64,000 bases of DNA from the NCBI RefSeq assembly GCF_964355755.1, contig NC_092677.1, forward strand, positions 2,361,001 to 2,425,000, read 5' to 3'. The notes beneath the pieces are model-generated. The model did no database searches. It was not told the DNA's origin and saw nothing but the letters and a program-made list of their open reading frames with translations. Source of the stretch: Antedon mediterranea (taxonomy: Eukaryota; Echinodermata; Crinoidea; Comatulida; Antedonidae). Every line of letters begins with the position of its first letter. Within the stretch, counting starts at the first letter, position 1. Both the position numbers and the translations under genes were made by a program. Below are positions 1-13,000 of this stretch, in pieces.

Positions 1-3000
1 TGGTTTGTTATACTTCTTTGTAAATGTTGAAGATGCATATTGTCTCCTAAACATGGGAAGTGGGAAAAATATGTGTGAAAATCGGATTTCATTTTCAAAG
101 TAAAATAATTGATTAAAGGAAAAATAAAGAATGAATAAATAGCAGATCATATTGTTTTTTAATAGACAAACTAAACGTATAATTTCATACTGTAGTCGTC
201 CAACTCTAAAGCAAATTATTTAATTTGAAGGTGTTACAGCAGTGTTTGATGCTGACTTCACTGGTGGAAACATAACAAAAGTGTCGTTTATATTTGACTC
301 TGGTATTGCTGTCCAAGTTAACGCAATTCCGCAACTCATGTCTTTGTCAATTACTATACCACCGACACTTACGGTAAGTAAGCGCATTAAAGCTTGGTTT
401 CCGCTATGTAACTACGCAACGTTACGCAACCTATGCAACGTAAGAAAATGCCCTTCCAATAATAGTGTTTTCCCCTGAAATCAAACCTGCGATGTTTGCA
501 GCACTGTTGCGTCGTCGGTTCTCACTGTGATTACGCAATACAGAATTTTGCGCCAATACGTCGTTGCGTTTAAGAACTGTCAGCGCAGCATCATCTTGAA
601 TATAACATTTTATTGTAACATTAACATTATCTGGTATTCAATAACTCAATCCGATATATTAACATGTATACATAAATGTACACTAAGGCCTATTTTTTTT
701 TAAAAAGATCAAAGAAAACAGACTGCTTACTTATCTCGATTTTGTCCTGCGTTTAGGGAAAAATTTCAGGATTTTTTGGTGACGCAAACAATGTAACAAG
801 TAACGATCCGTTTGGTGAGGATGAATTACTTACTGACGAACAGAATCTATTCGCTTACGCCAACGCTAACAGTAAGTAACTTATGGTTCACACACAATTA
901 CACTTGCTCCAAGTGTATGTTATTGTCCTAAAAGTCGGTTTCCATTAGACGAATATATTGTGTTCACTAATGGGCATGCGTATTAATATTTTCATCTGCT
1001 TTTTGTGACGTGCGAAAATGCACAACCAATCATAACTCAGGAATGTTTGTGACGTGCGAAAATGCACAACCAATCATAACTCAGGAATGTTCGATTCGCG
1101 CGAATTATATTCGCTAATGAAAAGCAGGCGTTATGTTGTTAGGCCACCGGTCGACGTTCAATTGTTTGTAGCTCAAATATTGTACGTATGAAACGCCATG
1201 TATGCCAAAATATCATCTTTTTTACCAATATTAAGTTGAATCGCCGTCTAGAACTTGACGTTCTGAAATGCAGAATGACACCATGATTTTCTGTTTTCTC
1301 CATCCATTTTATTCTGAGAATGTTTTTATTATACTACAACTTACAAGTGTGTAATACTTATTTAGTGGAAATTGACTCTGATGATTCATTATTTAAATAT
1401 GAACTTGGTAAAAGTCACAGCGATTACCACAATGCATCATTCAAACCGCTCTTTGAAGATCCGCCAGGCACCAACATTCCAAGCAACACTCTCAACCTAA
1501 TGCCAGAGGTAAGTATCATATACACCTTCCACCAATAAGATCTTTGCTTAATAAACAGGCAGTTATTTTATAATTTCAATGCAAAAATGGTAAAAGCACG
1601 TTAAAATGAATTGCTAATGAATCGTGCCAGTTCACATTGCAGACGTCATTATGTCCATAGCGCCATCTATTCCAACGTCCATCATTCCTCATGGTGATGT
1701 GTACACTTTCTACTACATATGCTACATCACGTGATGTCAAAGCAGTTTCTCTCTCATTATGTTCAAACATCAGGTTAATAAAGGATATATAGTTGTGTAC
1801 ACTGAAACTAGACGGCCGAGAACCCTTTCCGGCTGCATTTATCGCGCGATATTCATTCTTCATAAGATGTTCTTACATTTTTCTTTTCTTTCAAGACATG
1901 TGAAGGTATCTCATCATGCGAATATGACGTACTGACGACCGGTTTACTTGACGTTGGAGAAGCAACACGACAAGCTGTCGACCAATATTTTCTTAATAGA
2001 AACGGGTCTTTAGCCGGTACGTAAACGATCGATTGGTATAGTATGACCACTCCGCAACGACGTTCCAAGCATGTACGCAACATGTTTTTCATTAGCTACG
2101 GTAGCTAAACGCGCATTTAACTATAGTATGCATGGTTCCCACTTTGACGCAACGCAAGGATGTAGATAGACTTGCCCCAAGTCTGTATTTTCTTTTTTAT
2201 TTATTTGTTTTTATTGCGACCGCGATTTTTGTCTGAAAATACAGACTTGTGAAACGCGTATAGAAATCGATTTGTAGACCGCAAACGTCCGATAAGAATG
2301 ACGTAGGTGATCATACCGTATTTGGCTATATGGGGCGGGCGGTATGTAAATATAGATTTCGAATCAACCAATGATCATCTTGTTTCAAAATGAAAAAGAT
2401 CGAGTACGTACAGTGCTGAATGTACGAGACGAGACTGTTGATAAAATCGTGTTGCCAAGTTGTTTTTTTGATTAATTGTTTAGTCATTGGCCTAGGCCTC
2501 TTTCGTAGGTCCTACTCAACTCGCACGTATGACCTGCCAAATAAAACGCCAATAAAGTAGGCCTACATACCACCGGCACACAACAAAGCTACACCACACA
2601 CTACACAGAACAGGACAGGGTCTGGGTGGGAATTAAATCAAATTATCTCCGCGTAATATAATGATCCATTCAATGTTTGATTTGCGGAGAAGCAGCCTAT
2701 CTTATCAAGACGAGTTTTCATGTTCTTGGGAAAAATCCCATCAAATGTTTACCAAACTACTAGGCATATAAAATCATTTCTAGCCTTCAGAAACTTTCAT
2801 CAATGTACCAAGTACACGTTGTCTAAACGTAACATAGCGCATGCGCACCATCTTAGTTGTTGAGTCTTTGAACTTCTGAAATATGAATATTAAAACGGTG
2901 TACGAGTGAGTAGCCAATCGCATGCAGCTGAAACTAGTCAACCGGATAATCGTATGCACCAAGAATTCTTGGTGTCAAACCACGTGACTTGTGCGTGTTT

Positions 3001-4861
3001 CCCCAGACGGAGTATCCAAAATCAAGTAGTATACGTATGAAACGCCATATGTGCCAAAATATTTATCTTTTTACTAATATTAAGACAAAACTCCGTCTGG
3101 AACCCAGACTAGGATGTAGACACAACGCAAGCAAGTTGACCAATGACAAGCGACAGTTCCCATAATTAATTGCCTGTGATTGGTCAAATTACTTTTCGTT
3201 CAATTGGGATTTACCAAGCATTTAGTTTGGTTCGAATGTTTGGAATGTTGGTGCCATACATTATATTATTTTATACTACAACGTTTGTATATTTGTAATT
3301 CTGTAATTTCAGTCATAGCGTGTCCATATATTCGAACTCCTTCAAACGGTAAAAAGGGATTCGTGGGCGGACAGAACAACCACTTGGTGGGGGCAACTAT
3401 AACATTTTATTGCAATGACGGCTACATATTATCGGGAAGTACCACAAGAAATTGCAAGAGCAATGGAGAATGGACGGGTACTACCGATGAACCAATTTGT
3501 TACTACGGTAAGGTGTTTTTTTTTCAGTTGTTTTAAATTCAATTATTTTTTCACCACCCACAATACATGTACATGGTGCATTAAGATCTGTGCTAAGCAG
3601 ATTTTTAAATTAATAATTCACCCTTGAAAAGGTACAATCACAATGTATCCATTTATTTATTTATCAAAAAAGATATTGTGCTGCTTCCATCCACATTTGA
3701 TAAAACCCTATTTTTCCTCTACACGAATTTGTTCACGCGAATCGAAAGCGTCAGCTTAATAAATCGAATAAATCACCTTTCTTCCACATGCGAAGGGTGT
3801 GACACTCCACGTAGCGGATCTCTAGCACATGGATCAACACACATCTTTTCATACCAACCTAATTACAATTTTCCATATTCTCTGAATTTTTAGCACGGGA
3901 TTGTGGAAGCCTAGAGCCACCAGAGAATGGTTATATAACAGTTGACAGGTCAGATGATGAGATTGTGGCCGAATTCACATGTAATGACGGATATAATCTG
4001 GGAGGCAGTTCAGTGAGGACGTGTAGTGGCGATGTCTGGACGGGCGAAACAACGGGATGTTACGGTAAATAATTATAGATCTAATCTTTTACATTTCTTA
4101 ATGTTACCACGGACTTAGGTCTATGTTACCAATGATCCTTCTACAACTTTAAATAGTCCCACCATGGGCTTAATTTGAAAAAGCTAAGAAAAACCACACC
4201 ATAATAACGTCTAAAGCTCTGTCAACATTATCAAACTTGATGTGACAAAAAATGTGATGTGCCCATATATGGACATGGTGATGTCATATCACTACCGGTA
4301 CCATAATTGGGCACATCACACTTTAAAAAAAACTATTTTGATAGTGTAGTCAGATCTTAAAACGCCAATTTAAAACGTCAGCTCTATATACACTATCCAA
4401 CTTTATGTAACAAAAAATGTGATGTGACCAATAGGGACATGGACGTCAAATCACTACCGTATTTAGGCGTATCACTACTGTATGTGGGCGTATCACTACT
4501 GTATGTGGGCGTATCACTACCGTATTTGGGCAATCACATAGTGCTATTATAGCAATACCTTAAAACGCCAATTCAACAAGTAAGTGAATATATCTCGGAG
4601 TATAGGCCCTAATAAATCAATCGATATGTTCCTATTACAGACGGTTTAACACCAGATCAGCAACTAGCGCTAATCCTTGGACTCGTTATTCCAATTGTTA
4701 TCATCGTCGCAGTTGTCATTGCATTCATCATGTATAGAAAGCGAAAACGAGAGAAAGAATATAGAGGGACCAGTGCAGGGGCACCGATGGAGAACATAGG
4801 TAAGACAGAGGAGTACACGGACGAACCTAAGACCCACGTTCCTTCCGCTGCCAATATTTGA
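1..4861 (+). CDS. SUSD2-like sushi/VWD type I membrane protein, 5' partial
   Basis: Seven exons splice in consistent phase: 231-373, 757-871, 1348-1508, 1896-2016, 3313-3507, 3894-4064 and 4641-4861 (stop TGA 4859-4861). The first visible exons hold a VWD-like segment (GKISGFFGDANN, like the 'GL.GNFNGD' block of VWD domains) followed by the Cys-poor region typical of SUSD2 and mucin-4. Two sushi domains follow, each in its own phase-1 exon, with the four Cys and the Trp (from CPYIRTPSNG and CGSLEPPENG). The last exon encodes a roughly 22-residue hydrophobic helix (LALILGLVIPIVIIVAVVIA), a YRKRKREKEY basic stop-transfer and a short cytoplasmic tail. Known SUSD2 proteins have somatomedin-B, AMOP, VWD, one sushi and a membrane helix; here there are two sushi domains, and the N-terminal domains would lie left of the window. 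Function is inferred: cell-surface adhesion or complement-like recognition. The exon-3 acceptor (ttacaag) is the least certain junction. Confidence 0.75.
387..572. repeat. TTAA-flanked MITE, long subfamily (copy 1)
   Basis: Lies in the intron after the first visible SUSD2-like exon. It begins TTAAAGCTTGGTTTCCGC and ends in TTAA, and is the reverse complement of the copy at 48897-49106 (shared core 'aaacctgcgatgtttgcagc', 'tgcgtcgtcggttc'). The TTAA on both sides suggests a piggyBac-type target duplication. Confidence 0.7.
1002..1089. repeat. 44-bp direct tandem duplication
   Basis: Two adjacent identical 44-bp units starting 'tttgtgacgtgcgaaaatgc' at 1002 and 1046, inside an intron of the SUSD2-like gene. 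The flanks ('gcatgcgtattaatattttc' before, 'cgattcgcgc' after) recur in diverged form at 9350-9440, so this is part of a dispersed element. Confidence 0.85.
1183..1253. repeat. partial dispersed repeat, copy of 3003-3100
   Basis: About 70 bases starting 'tacgtatgaaacgccatgta' match the interior of the element at 3003-3100, including the end motif 'cgccgtctag' (ctccgtctgg in the other copy). Confidence 0.7.
3003..3100. repeat. short foldback element with 10-bp TIRs
   Basis: Starts ccagacggag and ends ctccgtctgg, a perfect 10-bp terminal inverted repeat around about 78 bases shared with 1183-1253. No coding capacity. It is immediately followed (3113-3200) by a diverged arm of the TTAA MITE family (ttgaccaatgacaagcgaca and tgattggtcaaattac). 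Confidence 0.65.
3797..3893 (+). pseudogene. possible decayed sushi exon
   Basis: After an acceptor-like 'gcgaag' at 3796, the frame that would join in phase 1 reads GCDTPRSGSLAHGS, which resembles the start of a sushi domain (C-x-x-P-x-x-G). It then loses the pattern within about 30 residues, has no donor site and runs straight into the acceptor of the next true sushi exon at 3894. It may be a truncated remnant of a third sushi exon. The match is short and could be chance. Confidence 0.3.
4212..4360. repeat. MITE family B (AAAGCTCTGTC foldback), copy 1
   Basis: Starts taaagctctgtcaacattat and ends in the inverted counterpart (gatagtgtagtcagatctta). The interior contains 'aatgtgatgtgcccatatat' and 'atcactacc'. 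Same family as 11606-11731, 55095-55262 and 56437-56573. It lies in the last intron of the SUSD2-like gene. Confidence 0.8.
4378..4566. repeat. MITE family B, copy 2 with internal tandem units
   Basis: A second diverged copy directly after copy 1 (tatacactatccaactttat). It carries three or four tandem units of about 24 bases, 'gggcgtatcactactgtatg', which expand the interior. 'taaaacgccaattt' flanks both copies (about 4359 and 4561), suggesting a local duplication. Confidence 0.7.
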
Positions 4862-6505
4862 GCTTACAAATCGCTTCATCATCAACCACTTCAAAAATTT
4901 CACAAAACAACTGTAATCAACTTTACAATGTACTGGAATGGACAACTTCATGAATACCTCATGACAAACAAAGTTTACTCTAACTACGCCTACGTCATCC
5001 TAACATAAACATTGTCTAAAGGTTTAAAAAAAAATATAAAAAAAATAAACAGATATAGACCTACAGTAATGCACATAAGTTGCCGGTATCTCTCAATGAT
5101 GACGGCCTGATGTTCTCAATCGAGAACGGCTAAATAAACAACAAGAAGAAGTAGTCTATTACAATGTTTCACCCCCATTCTTGGTACAGTATCATAGGAA
5201 TATTTTGAATACAGCATCACATGTGCTTCACATGCATTCCTAGTACCATAGACCATAACTTAACCTCATATGATACAGGCACCACATGTGATACACATGA
5301 TATGCTGTATTACGGCATTTTCCTATGATACTACGCAGATAGAATTGTTTGATTATTTTCCATGTAGAAGGACATTAATGCAATAGCTAGGTAGACACCC
5401 ACATTACATTCCCTTGTATAATTTAAGCAAAAGTTAAAGATTCCTTTTTTATAGGAAAAAAATTGATATGAAATAATTTGTACAAAACACTGGTATACAG
5501 TTAGTCTAACTCTACTTGTTTAATTTCTATTATATTCATTAATACATTTGACTCAATTCATCTTTAAAACATTTTGTAAAAATGAAACATTTTAAAGGCC
5601 TAAGCTAACGAACCATTGTGGAAAGACTCGAATGTAAGAAAATAAGATAAAAGTTGCTTTGTGTTTTTATATTTCGTTGGAATCAAATAATTAGAAAGAC
5701 CATAGCTTAAGTATAGAAGTTAAATTAATGGGGTTTACACAGAATACTATTTTGTTAAAAGTCTAAAGATAGACTATCAGATAGATATATCAGTTCTTCA
5801 ATATTGTGATTGCTTCTAATTCTATTACTAATAAATGTTTTCTAAACTAAAAAATGGAAGTACGAATAAATGAAAATTTGTAATAATGAATTTAGTAATT
5901 TAAACTTTTGTTTATAACTAATACTACTTGTTTATACCGAAGCTTTTTTCAGATTAATAAATGAAAAATTGTCAACTTAGGCCTATTTCTATTTAGTATG
6001 TTCTTGCTAGCTTTAATTTTAATACCGATTTAATCATTCTACACGGCTTTATGCAAATGAAAAATTGTCAACCTCCTGACAATGTTTTATAACCACAATT
6101 TAATCTGCATAGCTTTTACAAATAATAAAACACTATTTTGCTTTACTATATTTTTGTAACTGTAAATCTGCATAGCTAGCTCAGTAATAATAAATATTCA
6201 AAATAAAACACAAAGTACAAAAGTAGGAATGAAAGGAAAACGAACTATTTTCGCAATATCTTTGGAACCACTACTAAACTCGTTCTGTTACCTACTTCTT
6301 CTTTGTTGTTTTTTTTGGAATTTACATTAATAAACATTTTGCTCCAATATTGTAATAATAAAATAGCGTACAACTAAAATTCAATTAAAACAGTCGATTT
6401 GCGTTTTATAACAGCAATAATGTCATCTTTATTATTATTTCAAAATTTTTTTAGTTTTTCTAAAAAAACATTTGTTAAAACGTGGTATCGATTAATACCG
6501 CATAT
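4862..6505. other. convergent intergenic region with 3' UTRs
   Basis: Between the stop of the SUSD2-like gene (+) and the stop of the GLIPR2-like gene (-). AATAAA hexamers at 5044 and 5133 are candidate poly(A) signals for the upstream gene. It contains the palindromic element at 5186-5330 and otherwise AT-rich sequence with no convincing exon. Confidence 0.6.
5186..5330. repeat. palindromic MITE-like element
   Basis: The left end 'cagtatcataggaatatttt' pairs with the right end 'cattttcctatgatactac', and 'gaatacagcatcacatgtg' pairs with 'cacatgtgatac...tgctgtatt'. This is an imperfect foldback of about 145 bases without coding capacity, near the 3' end of the SUSD2-like transcript. Confidence 0.65.
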
Positions 6506-8373
6506 CTAACTTTTTGCCCGGAAAACGTTTTCCTTAAATCGACCTATGACATTTCCCGGCGGGTCATAGTTGAACACGGCGTAAACCTCGTTAGGTTTTT
6601 TGGGATTGATTGCCATTCCAACGCCAAGTCGCACACTATCTTTCCAGACCACTTGTGTGAAGTGACCTATAAAAATACATATTTGCACATTGTTAATTGT
6701 CACAAATAATAATGGACCAATAACCAAAACGTATACTATTATTGCAGTACAGTAGTGACGCAGCCGCGTACTCGCGAGCGTATGCGTAGTTTCGAACTTA
6801 CCTGTGCCTTGGGTAAAATCGCCTCTGTTGAAATCGTACTTGCTTATTTCATTGTAGAAACTTGCAACCGCTTGTTCACCTAAAAAGACATTACCAAATG
6901 TTAGTCTGCAATCTAGTTTCGAAAGTTGAATAGTATTAGTAGGCCTATACCACAATATATTATTACGTCATACATATATCAAATCTTACCATTCAGATTA
7001 TCGAGACCTGCTGAGTTAAAAAACCAATAGATGTTTTCTCCATATTTGTTGGACGACCTATGTTTTTGTTTTCCCGCCTTTGCGCATCGTTCAGCCCACT
7101 TTTGTGCATAGCTGTTAAGCTTAGAAGAAATTTGAAGCGGGCCAGAACCGTGCCGTGCGCGGTAGTTGTTGTGTGCTTCTAACGCCTGCCGCCGGAACTG
7201 GTCTCTTTGACCTAAAAAGAAATGAAGGTGTCATTAGGTAAATGTAAGACATATAATACACTTTATGTAAATGCAAGGTCTATAATACCAATTTACTCGA
7301 ATTGAATAATCTCATTAACTTTCCTACTAGTAGATTGTAATGCACGAAATGCGTTCCATATCTCTACTCAATCAACATTGCAAATTTACATTCCTACGTA
7401 CAGTTTGGCCTACTTGAATTAATTAGTGCGCATACATCTTGTTTGTAACCTATAAAACCCAATGTTTTTGGAATACTCCTATTGAAGGGCACCCTTTTAA
7501 AGGGATACTCATTTTCACGTAAAACCATGGAGGTAGGTCTAGGCCTATAATGAATAAATGATACTTTGTTTGTCCCAGTGTCTCCTTAATATTGGCTTCT
7601 ACTGTTTTTTTCACATACAATTTAATTTGTTTTCGAACCCATCGCGTATAAATATGGCTGATTTTGTAACAGTGTGTATTTTGCCGTAGGGATGGAGTTA
7701 TTTCCAATTAAGGAAGAATATAACCGTGAAACTTTAAACCCAGACAGAAACCAGCGCGCCAAAAGCGTCGCTAAGTTCAATTCTAATTGCCTGTACGTAT
7801 AACAACTTTCTTGATTAGTTGTAAGTTTGTTTTGCTTGTCCCTAAATGTGAATAATAAGTTAGGTATGCTACATCTGTACGATATCAAAGTAGACCTATA
7901 CAATAAATAATTTTATTTAATTTACAAATTAAACCAATTTTACATCTTAATTTTTGAAGGTCATTTGGTGTAACGTTAGAGTAAAATGATACGAAACTGA
8001 TTTTTATACAGACCCTCTGTACGGACTGGCGCTTCTAAAACGGCGCCCCGTAAGGATCCCCCAGAAAGAATAAAGTAGAGTTAAAAATAATAATAATAAA
8101 ATAAAATTATAAAGAAGGAAACATGTTGAAATTATTATGTATTTAGTATAGGCCTTCTGTAGGCCATGAAGCAGATGTTGGGGTGCGTTGACAGATGCAC
8201 GGGCAGATGCAATTTAAAATCCAATATGAGCCTCGACATAAACGTGGTAACTTCTAACTAACATGCCTGGTGTACGTAAACAGTTATAAGTAATATCTAG
8301 GCTTAACATATCAACAATTAGAAAGTAGTAAACAAGAATATACTATACCTCTTCCTGAGTAACACTGTCCCAT
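6506..8373 (-). CDS. GLIPR2: GLIPR2/GAPR-1-like CAP-domain protein
   Basis: Four exons on the minus strand, all joined in phase 1: 8373-8349 (MGQCYSGR), 7211-6990, 6879-6802 and 6666-6506 (stop TAG). Total 486 nt, 161 residues, about the size of vertebrate GLIPR2 (GAPR-1). The CAP (SCP/PR-1) domain is complete: first His in HNNYRARHGSGPLQ, Glu in GENIY, second Glu in FYNEISKYDF, second His in GHFTQVVWKD, and the final strand VFNYDPPGNVIG. There is no signal peptide; the MG-Q-C start fits N-myristoylation plus palmitoylation, as for Golgi-associated GAPR-1, which binds acidic lipids and beclin-1. The start is fixed by the 25-nt first exon and the absence of an earlier in-phase Met. It converges on the SUSD2-like gene. 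The membrane role is inferred from the family. Confidence 0.88.
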
Positions 8374-10094
8374 TTCATCAAGTTTTTAAGCACTGCTAAG
8401 ATGTAGACAGTTGATCACTTCTTGGCATAGGTTCTTGTAACAACGCGACGATCATCACATTGGTATGTCACCTTGCTCGCGGAAGTGGGTAGACTATGGA
8501 ACGCCAATTAGTATGATTGTTCACATCAAAATTATGGTGTGCGGTAGGAGCGCGTATATGATGTATGTATGTATGTGCGTATACGTCAGTTAAACCAGGG
8601 AGTTGTACTCTCTGGTTCAACCACAAATATGGAGAGACAAACGTTATCGTTACACTTGAAAACATGGATGATGGCTGAATGACGTAAGCATATTACGCAT
8701 GTAGTCGGAGCCCTATACAAGTTTTAATTGGATATCAAGTATACTGTATGATACACGAAAAACTTTTAGTACGATGTTAACAATGTTATTATTTCCTCCA
8801 AACGTACGTGAATAACCTTTGTCTTAAAGACCCTAACAGTTGACAGGAACTCTGTCAGACGCAATTGCTCAACCGTATACACCAAGTCGTAGGGCCTACA
8901 TGCAGACAGTACCTACCCGGAACCTACCCACGCAATAAACGGTGAACGAAACCACACAAATCGGTAACAATATAGTACAATAATTCTCCATCAGTTTTAA
9001 TATCAACATTTTTTTGTACAAACATTTTTTATTAAATTATTATTCTTTCACTTGAGTGTAAACTTAAACAGGTAGATTATAGTTCTTATATTGTTTCTGT
9101 TTTAAAGCTTTCTGTTGTTTAATTATCAACACGATTCCAACATCGAAAAGATCATTTATTCTTTCAAACGCTAAATTAAGTTACTTTAAATGGGCGAATA
9201 CACAAAATACAGTAATTATTATGACATTGAAATAATACAATTTACAAGAGGATTAAAGATCTCAACTATTGCGCAACCAGATGCAGACCGATTATCCGAT
9301 ATCAATAGAATAAAAAAGGATATTAATTCTACGGAACTTTCTACATCGTACTGCGCATGCGTATTCATGTTTTCATCTTCCAAATGCCTCTCTCTGCGCA
9401 TGCGTATAAGCTGACGCTTTCGATTCGCGCAAAAAAATTCGCAATATGGAAAATAGGGTTTATGCGTGATTCATTTTATAGAATGATGTAATATAACGTA
9501 ACGTTATAAATACGTAGCAAGCGGGGGCTGGGTTGGCATTTTGCTCATTGCTGGTAGGCCTACCGGTGGATTGGTGAATGTTTATACATTTGTAACCAGG
9601 ACATCGTGTAAATAAAGAACGAATGAATATAATAAGACTTGGTCGTTACTTTGTAGACCTACTTTCGTAGGCCTACCTTAGAATTATGAACAGGATAATA
9701 GTAAAATAATACTTTACATTCGAAGACGAAAATAAAAACGAAAATTAATCATAAACGATATTAAATGACGATACTGACCACGAAAATATTTAACAGTATA
9801 AAACCAAAAAATGAACCTTCAACAGCAGACTTCAGTGTCCGGATATTGAATACCAATCATCACCCCTAACTGGGCATTCTTATCGATGAAGATAAAAAGA
9901 CTTTTAGTACCGCAATGTTTCCGTCCCGAGAAAATTGAATTTCAAATCATGTTTACTGTATTTACAATCCCAACTTTACTTGGTTCAGTCGATCAGGCAA
10001 GACCATGTCAGAGTTCACTTGTTGACCAGGGTCAACCAGTCAGAGGATCAGTAGCTGTGTCATTATAAAAAACAAAAAAAAATGGGCGGGTAAA
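8374..10094. other. intergenic region, GLIPR2-like 5' side to PDE9A 3' side
   Basis: Holds the presumed promoter of the GLIPR2-like gene and the 3' UTR of PDE9A. I see a (TATG)n-like stretch around 8556, a small hairpin at 8588-8622 (aaccaggg / tctggtt), and at 9350-9440 a GC-richer patch with two copies of 'ctgcgcatgcgtat', related to the repeat at 970-1100. No convincing exon. Confidence 0.5.
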
Positions 10095-13000
10095 TTAAGC
10101 CTTCTGCTCCATTGATTTCTTCCGATCGTCTGCCTGCTTGATGTCTTCATACCGATAGAGGGCATCGTTCAGTGTCTCTACCATGGTTTCTTCAATTTGT
10201 GGAAATAACTGAAAGGTACACAGACATTTATAAGTTAAACAAATCAAAACATATAGATGGCGCTATACCATATACGAGATCTAATGGTAACAAGTCCAAG
10301 TCACAGAGACTCACTCATGATTAAGCTGCGTCGTTGACCAGCGAAAGCTAGAGTAAAAAACGTAAGTTTACGAATTTTATTCGACTTTGGATCATCCAAA
10401 AGAAAATTTACTATTTCAATCAAAACAATCAAGCAATCTTATAGAGAAAACCTTAAAGAGTACGCGCGTTTGACAATGATGATGATGATGATGAGGATGA
10501 TGACAATGATGATGGGGATGATGATTATGATAGTGATGATGATCTAGATATATATGCCTACAGTTTTCTGTTATACCTTTGCAACCGATTGGAACATCGG
10601 AATCAGTATGTACTTAATGAATCCAATCTGAGTCGACGATTTCGTTACTTTGTCTCTGTCCATGAACGGTAACACGGGAAGGCCTTCCATTTTCTCCCGG
10701 TCGCTCTAAAAATACAAAGAAAATTATTTAGGTACACACTATAAATTCATTTCAGACTTTATTACCATGGCATTAAAAAATACATACTCCCCAGTCTGAC
10801 AAAGGTTTACATTTAGACAGACTTAACTCTAAAAATCAAAGCTTATTCTTCCATTGTTTCTGTAGATTCGATACTAACATACGTAACATACGTAATTAGC
10901 AATGTCTCAAGCGCCGCCCCGTATGTCTCTTACCTGAATGAAATACTCGGTGAGTAGGCAGTCGACCCATGGCTCTGATACCTCCATCGGTCGCACTTCG
11001 TTCGAGATATCACAACATTTGATCAATACCATCTTTAACTGTTGGTTACACAAAATAATGCTTTTAATGTGGAAATTATGATAATTATGATGATTACTAT
11101 CAACCATCAATGATCAAATATTGGTAAATAGGCCTAAACAAGTAGTAAAGTTAAAAAGAATCGAAAGTGTAAGTTCGTCTCAAAGAGAGGGGATCAGAAG
11201 AAAAAGTGCTGTACACTTGGAACGGATACAAATTATTTGTTAGAGGAAGGCGACGAGATGGAACATATCAAGGGAAAGGTTGGGTGATATAAAATGAAAG
11301 GAGAACCAATAAAGACACACTAAAGGGAGAAGATGGCTGCTAACCGATTTCAGATGATCCTCGTTGTTAAAGTCAAAGCCTTGCTCAATCTGCCTCTTAA
11401 ACTCGTTCATCACGTCACCATGGTTACCCATATCAGTCGCTAGGATCAGTGTTATCATTTCCTGCATTTTAATAGAATATTAAAAAAGAAAATTAATTTT
11501 AAAAATAAATTAATTAAATTGAAGGTCATAGTATCAAATGACATTATTAATAATTTATTAACACAACTATATTTTTCAGGTTCGTTCATTTGGTAAACAT
11601 TGTAAAGCTCTGTCTGCACTATCAAACTTTATGTGACAAAAAACTACCATATTTGGGAATATCACTTCCTTATTTGGGCAAATCACACTTTTTTTGTCAA
11701 ACTAGTTTGATAGTGTAGACAGAGCATTTGTGTGTATTTTGACGATAGATGGTGAAAACGTTTTAGAGAAACGGCCGCCATACCTGTCGGATACGTCTGA
11801 ATCGTTCGGGTTCCACGTTTGCCAGTATATTGTACTCTGGGTTGCCCAGTATCCTAAAGGCCACCGAACAATGGTGATTTTCTAGCGGTGAAATATCGTT
11901 GTATCGGACAGCTAGCTCCGTGCGAGCATTGATTTGGTAACTGAAATTAAAAGAACCATGTAAAATCAATATTTTAGTCAATTTGATTTTTTAAAATGAT
12001 TAGCAATATTAAACAGACAATAATACATTGTTTTTATTTATCAATTTATGGGAGTATACAACATACTAAATAACAACTGTTATCATTGCATTTACAAAAA
12101 TGTATTGATATAAAAGGCAAAACTATTACCTGAAGAAATGATTTGCTACACAAAATTACGAATTGGTAAAACTTACGAATTACTGTAACCGGGATGGTCA
12201 AGATCGTGGCAGACTGCCGATATCATGAGTATTCCCACATCCTCAAGACTCAGAATGTTCTTAAGTTCACACAGATGTACCATACCATACATCATTTGCG
12301 TCACACAGAAACAATGTCGGAAATTATGGAACGGATTGTTTCGGTAATTTTCCTGGATACACAACTGTAACGGGATTAAAGGATGCAGTCAGTTGTACAT
12401 TGCTTTAACGATTGATTGCATGTAACGCGTTTTACGTCATGCGTTCAGATAGTGCGTGTGGCAGTTTACGCGTTGAATCTACGACAAGGCGCGCTTACAT
12501 TGACATTGTACTGCCTACCATCATACAAAGTTTGAAAACTGTTTTACATAAGTTAAGGACTTACCAGCCATCTTTTCAGTGTTATAGGATTCATGTTAAA
12601 TTCAGCTATCAGACCAAGTTCGTAGAACATATGCTCCATCAAACATAACATCTACGTAAAAACAATCATGTTTAATTTACACAACTTTGTAAGCATTGGA
12701 AAGGGTACATAATTCATATTTGTATTTATATTAATCTAGTTATTTCCATTCTCAAATTCTTTATAAAAAGAAGAAAACAATATATGTTAAAATGTAAATA
12801 AATAGCATTATATCATAACAGAAATATAATAGAAAAAATAAACGGAAAGGTGGAAACTTATCATTTTGAAAGTTTTACAATTAAGTACGTGCACTTACTT
12901 CGTTTGGTTCCCAATGCCAGATGTCGAATGTAGGATTTCGTAAGTAACAAATTGTTTCTTCTGATAACGTATACTAAGAAGTAACAATTCACTTTGTATC

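Noticed and set aside
3220-3240. tRNA B-box-like 'ggttcgaat'
   Set aside because: No A box, no cloverleaf and a wrong last position of the B box.
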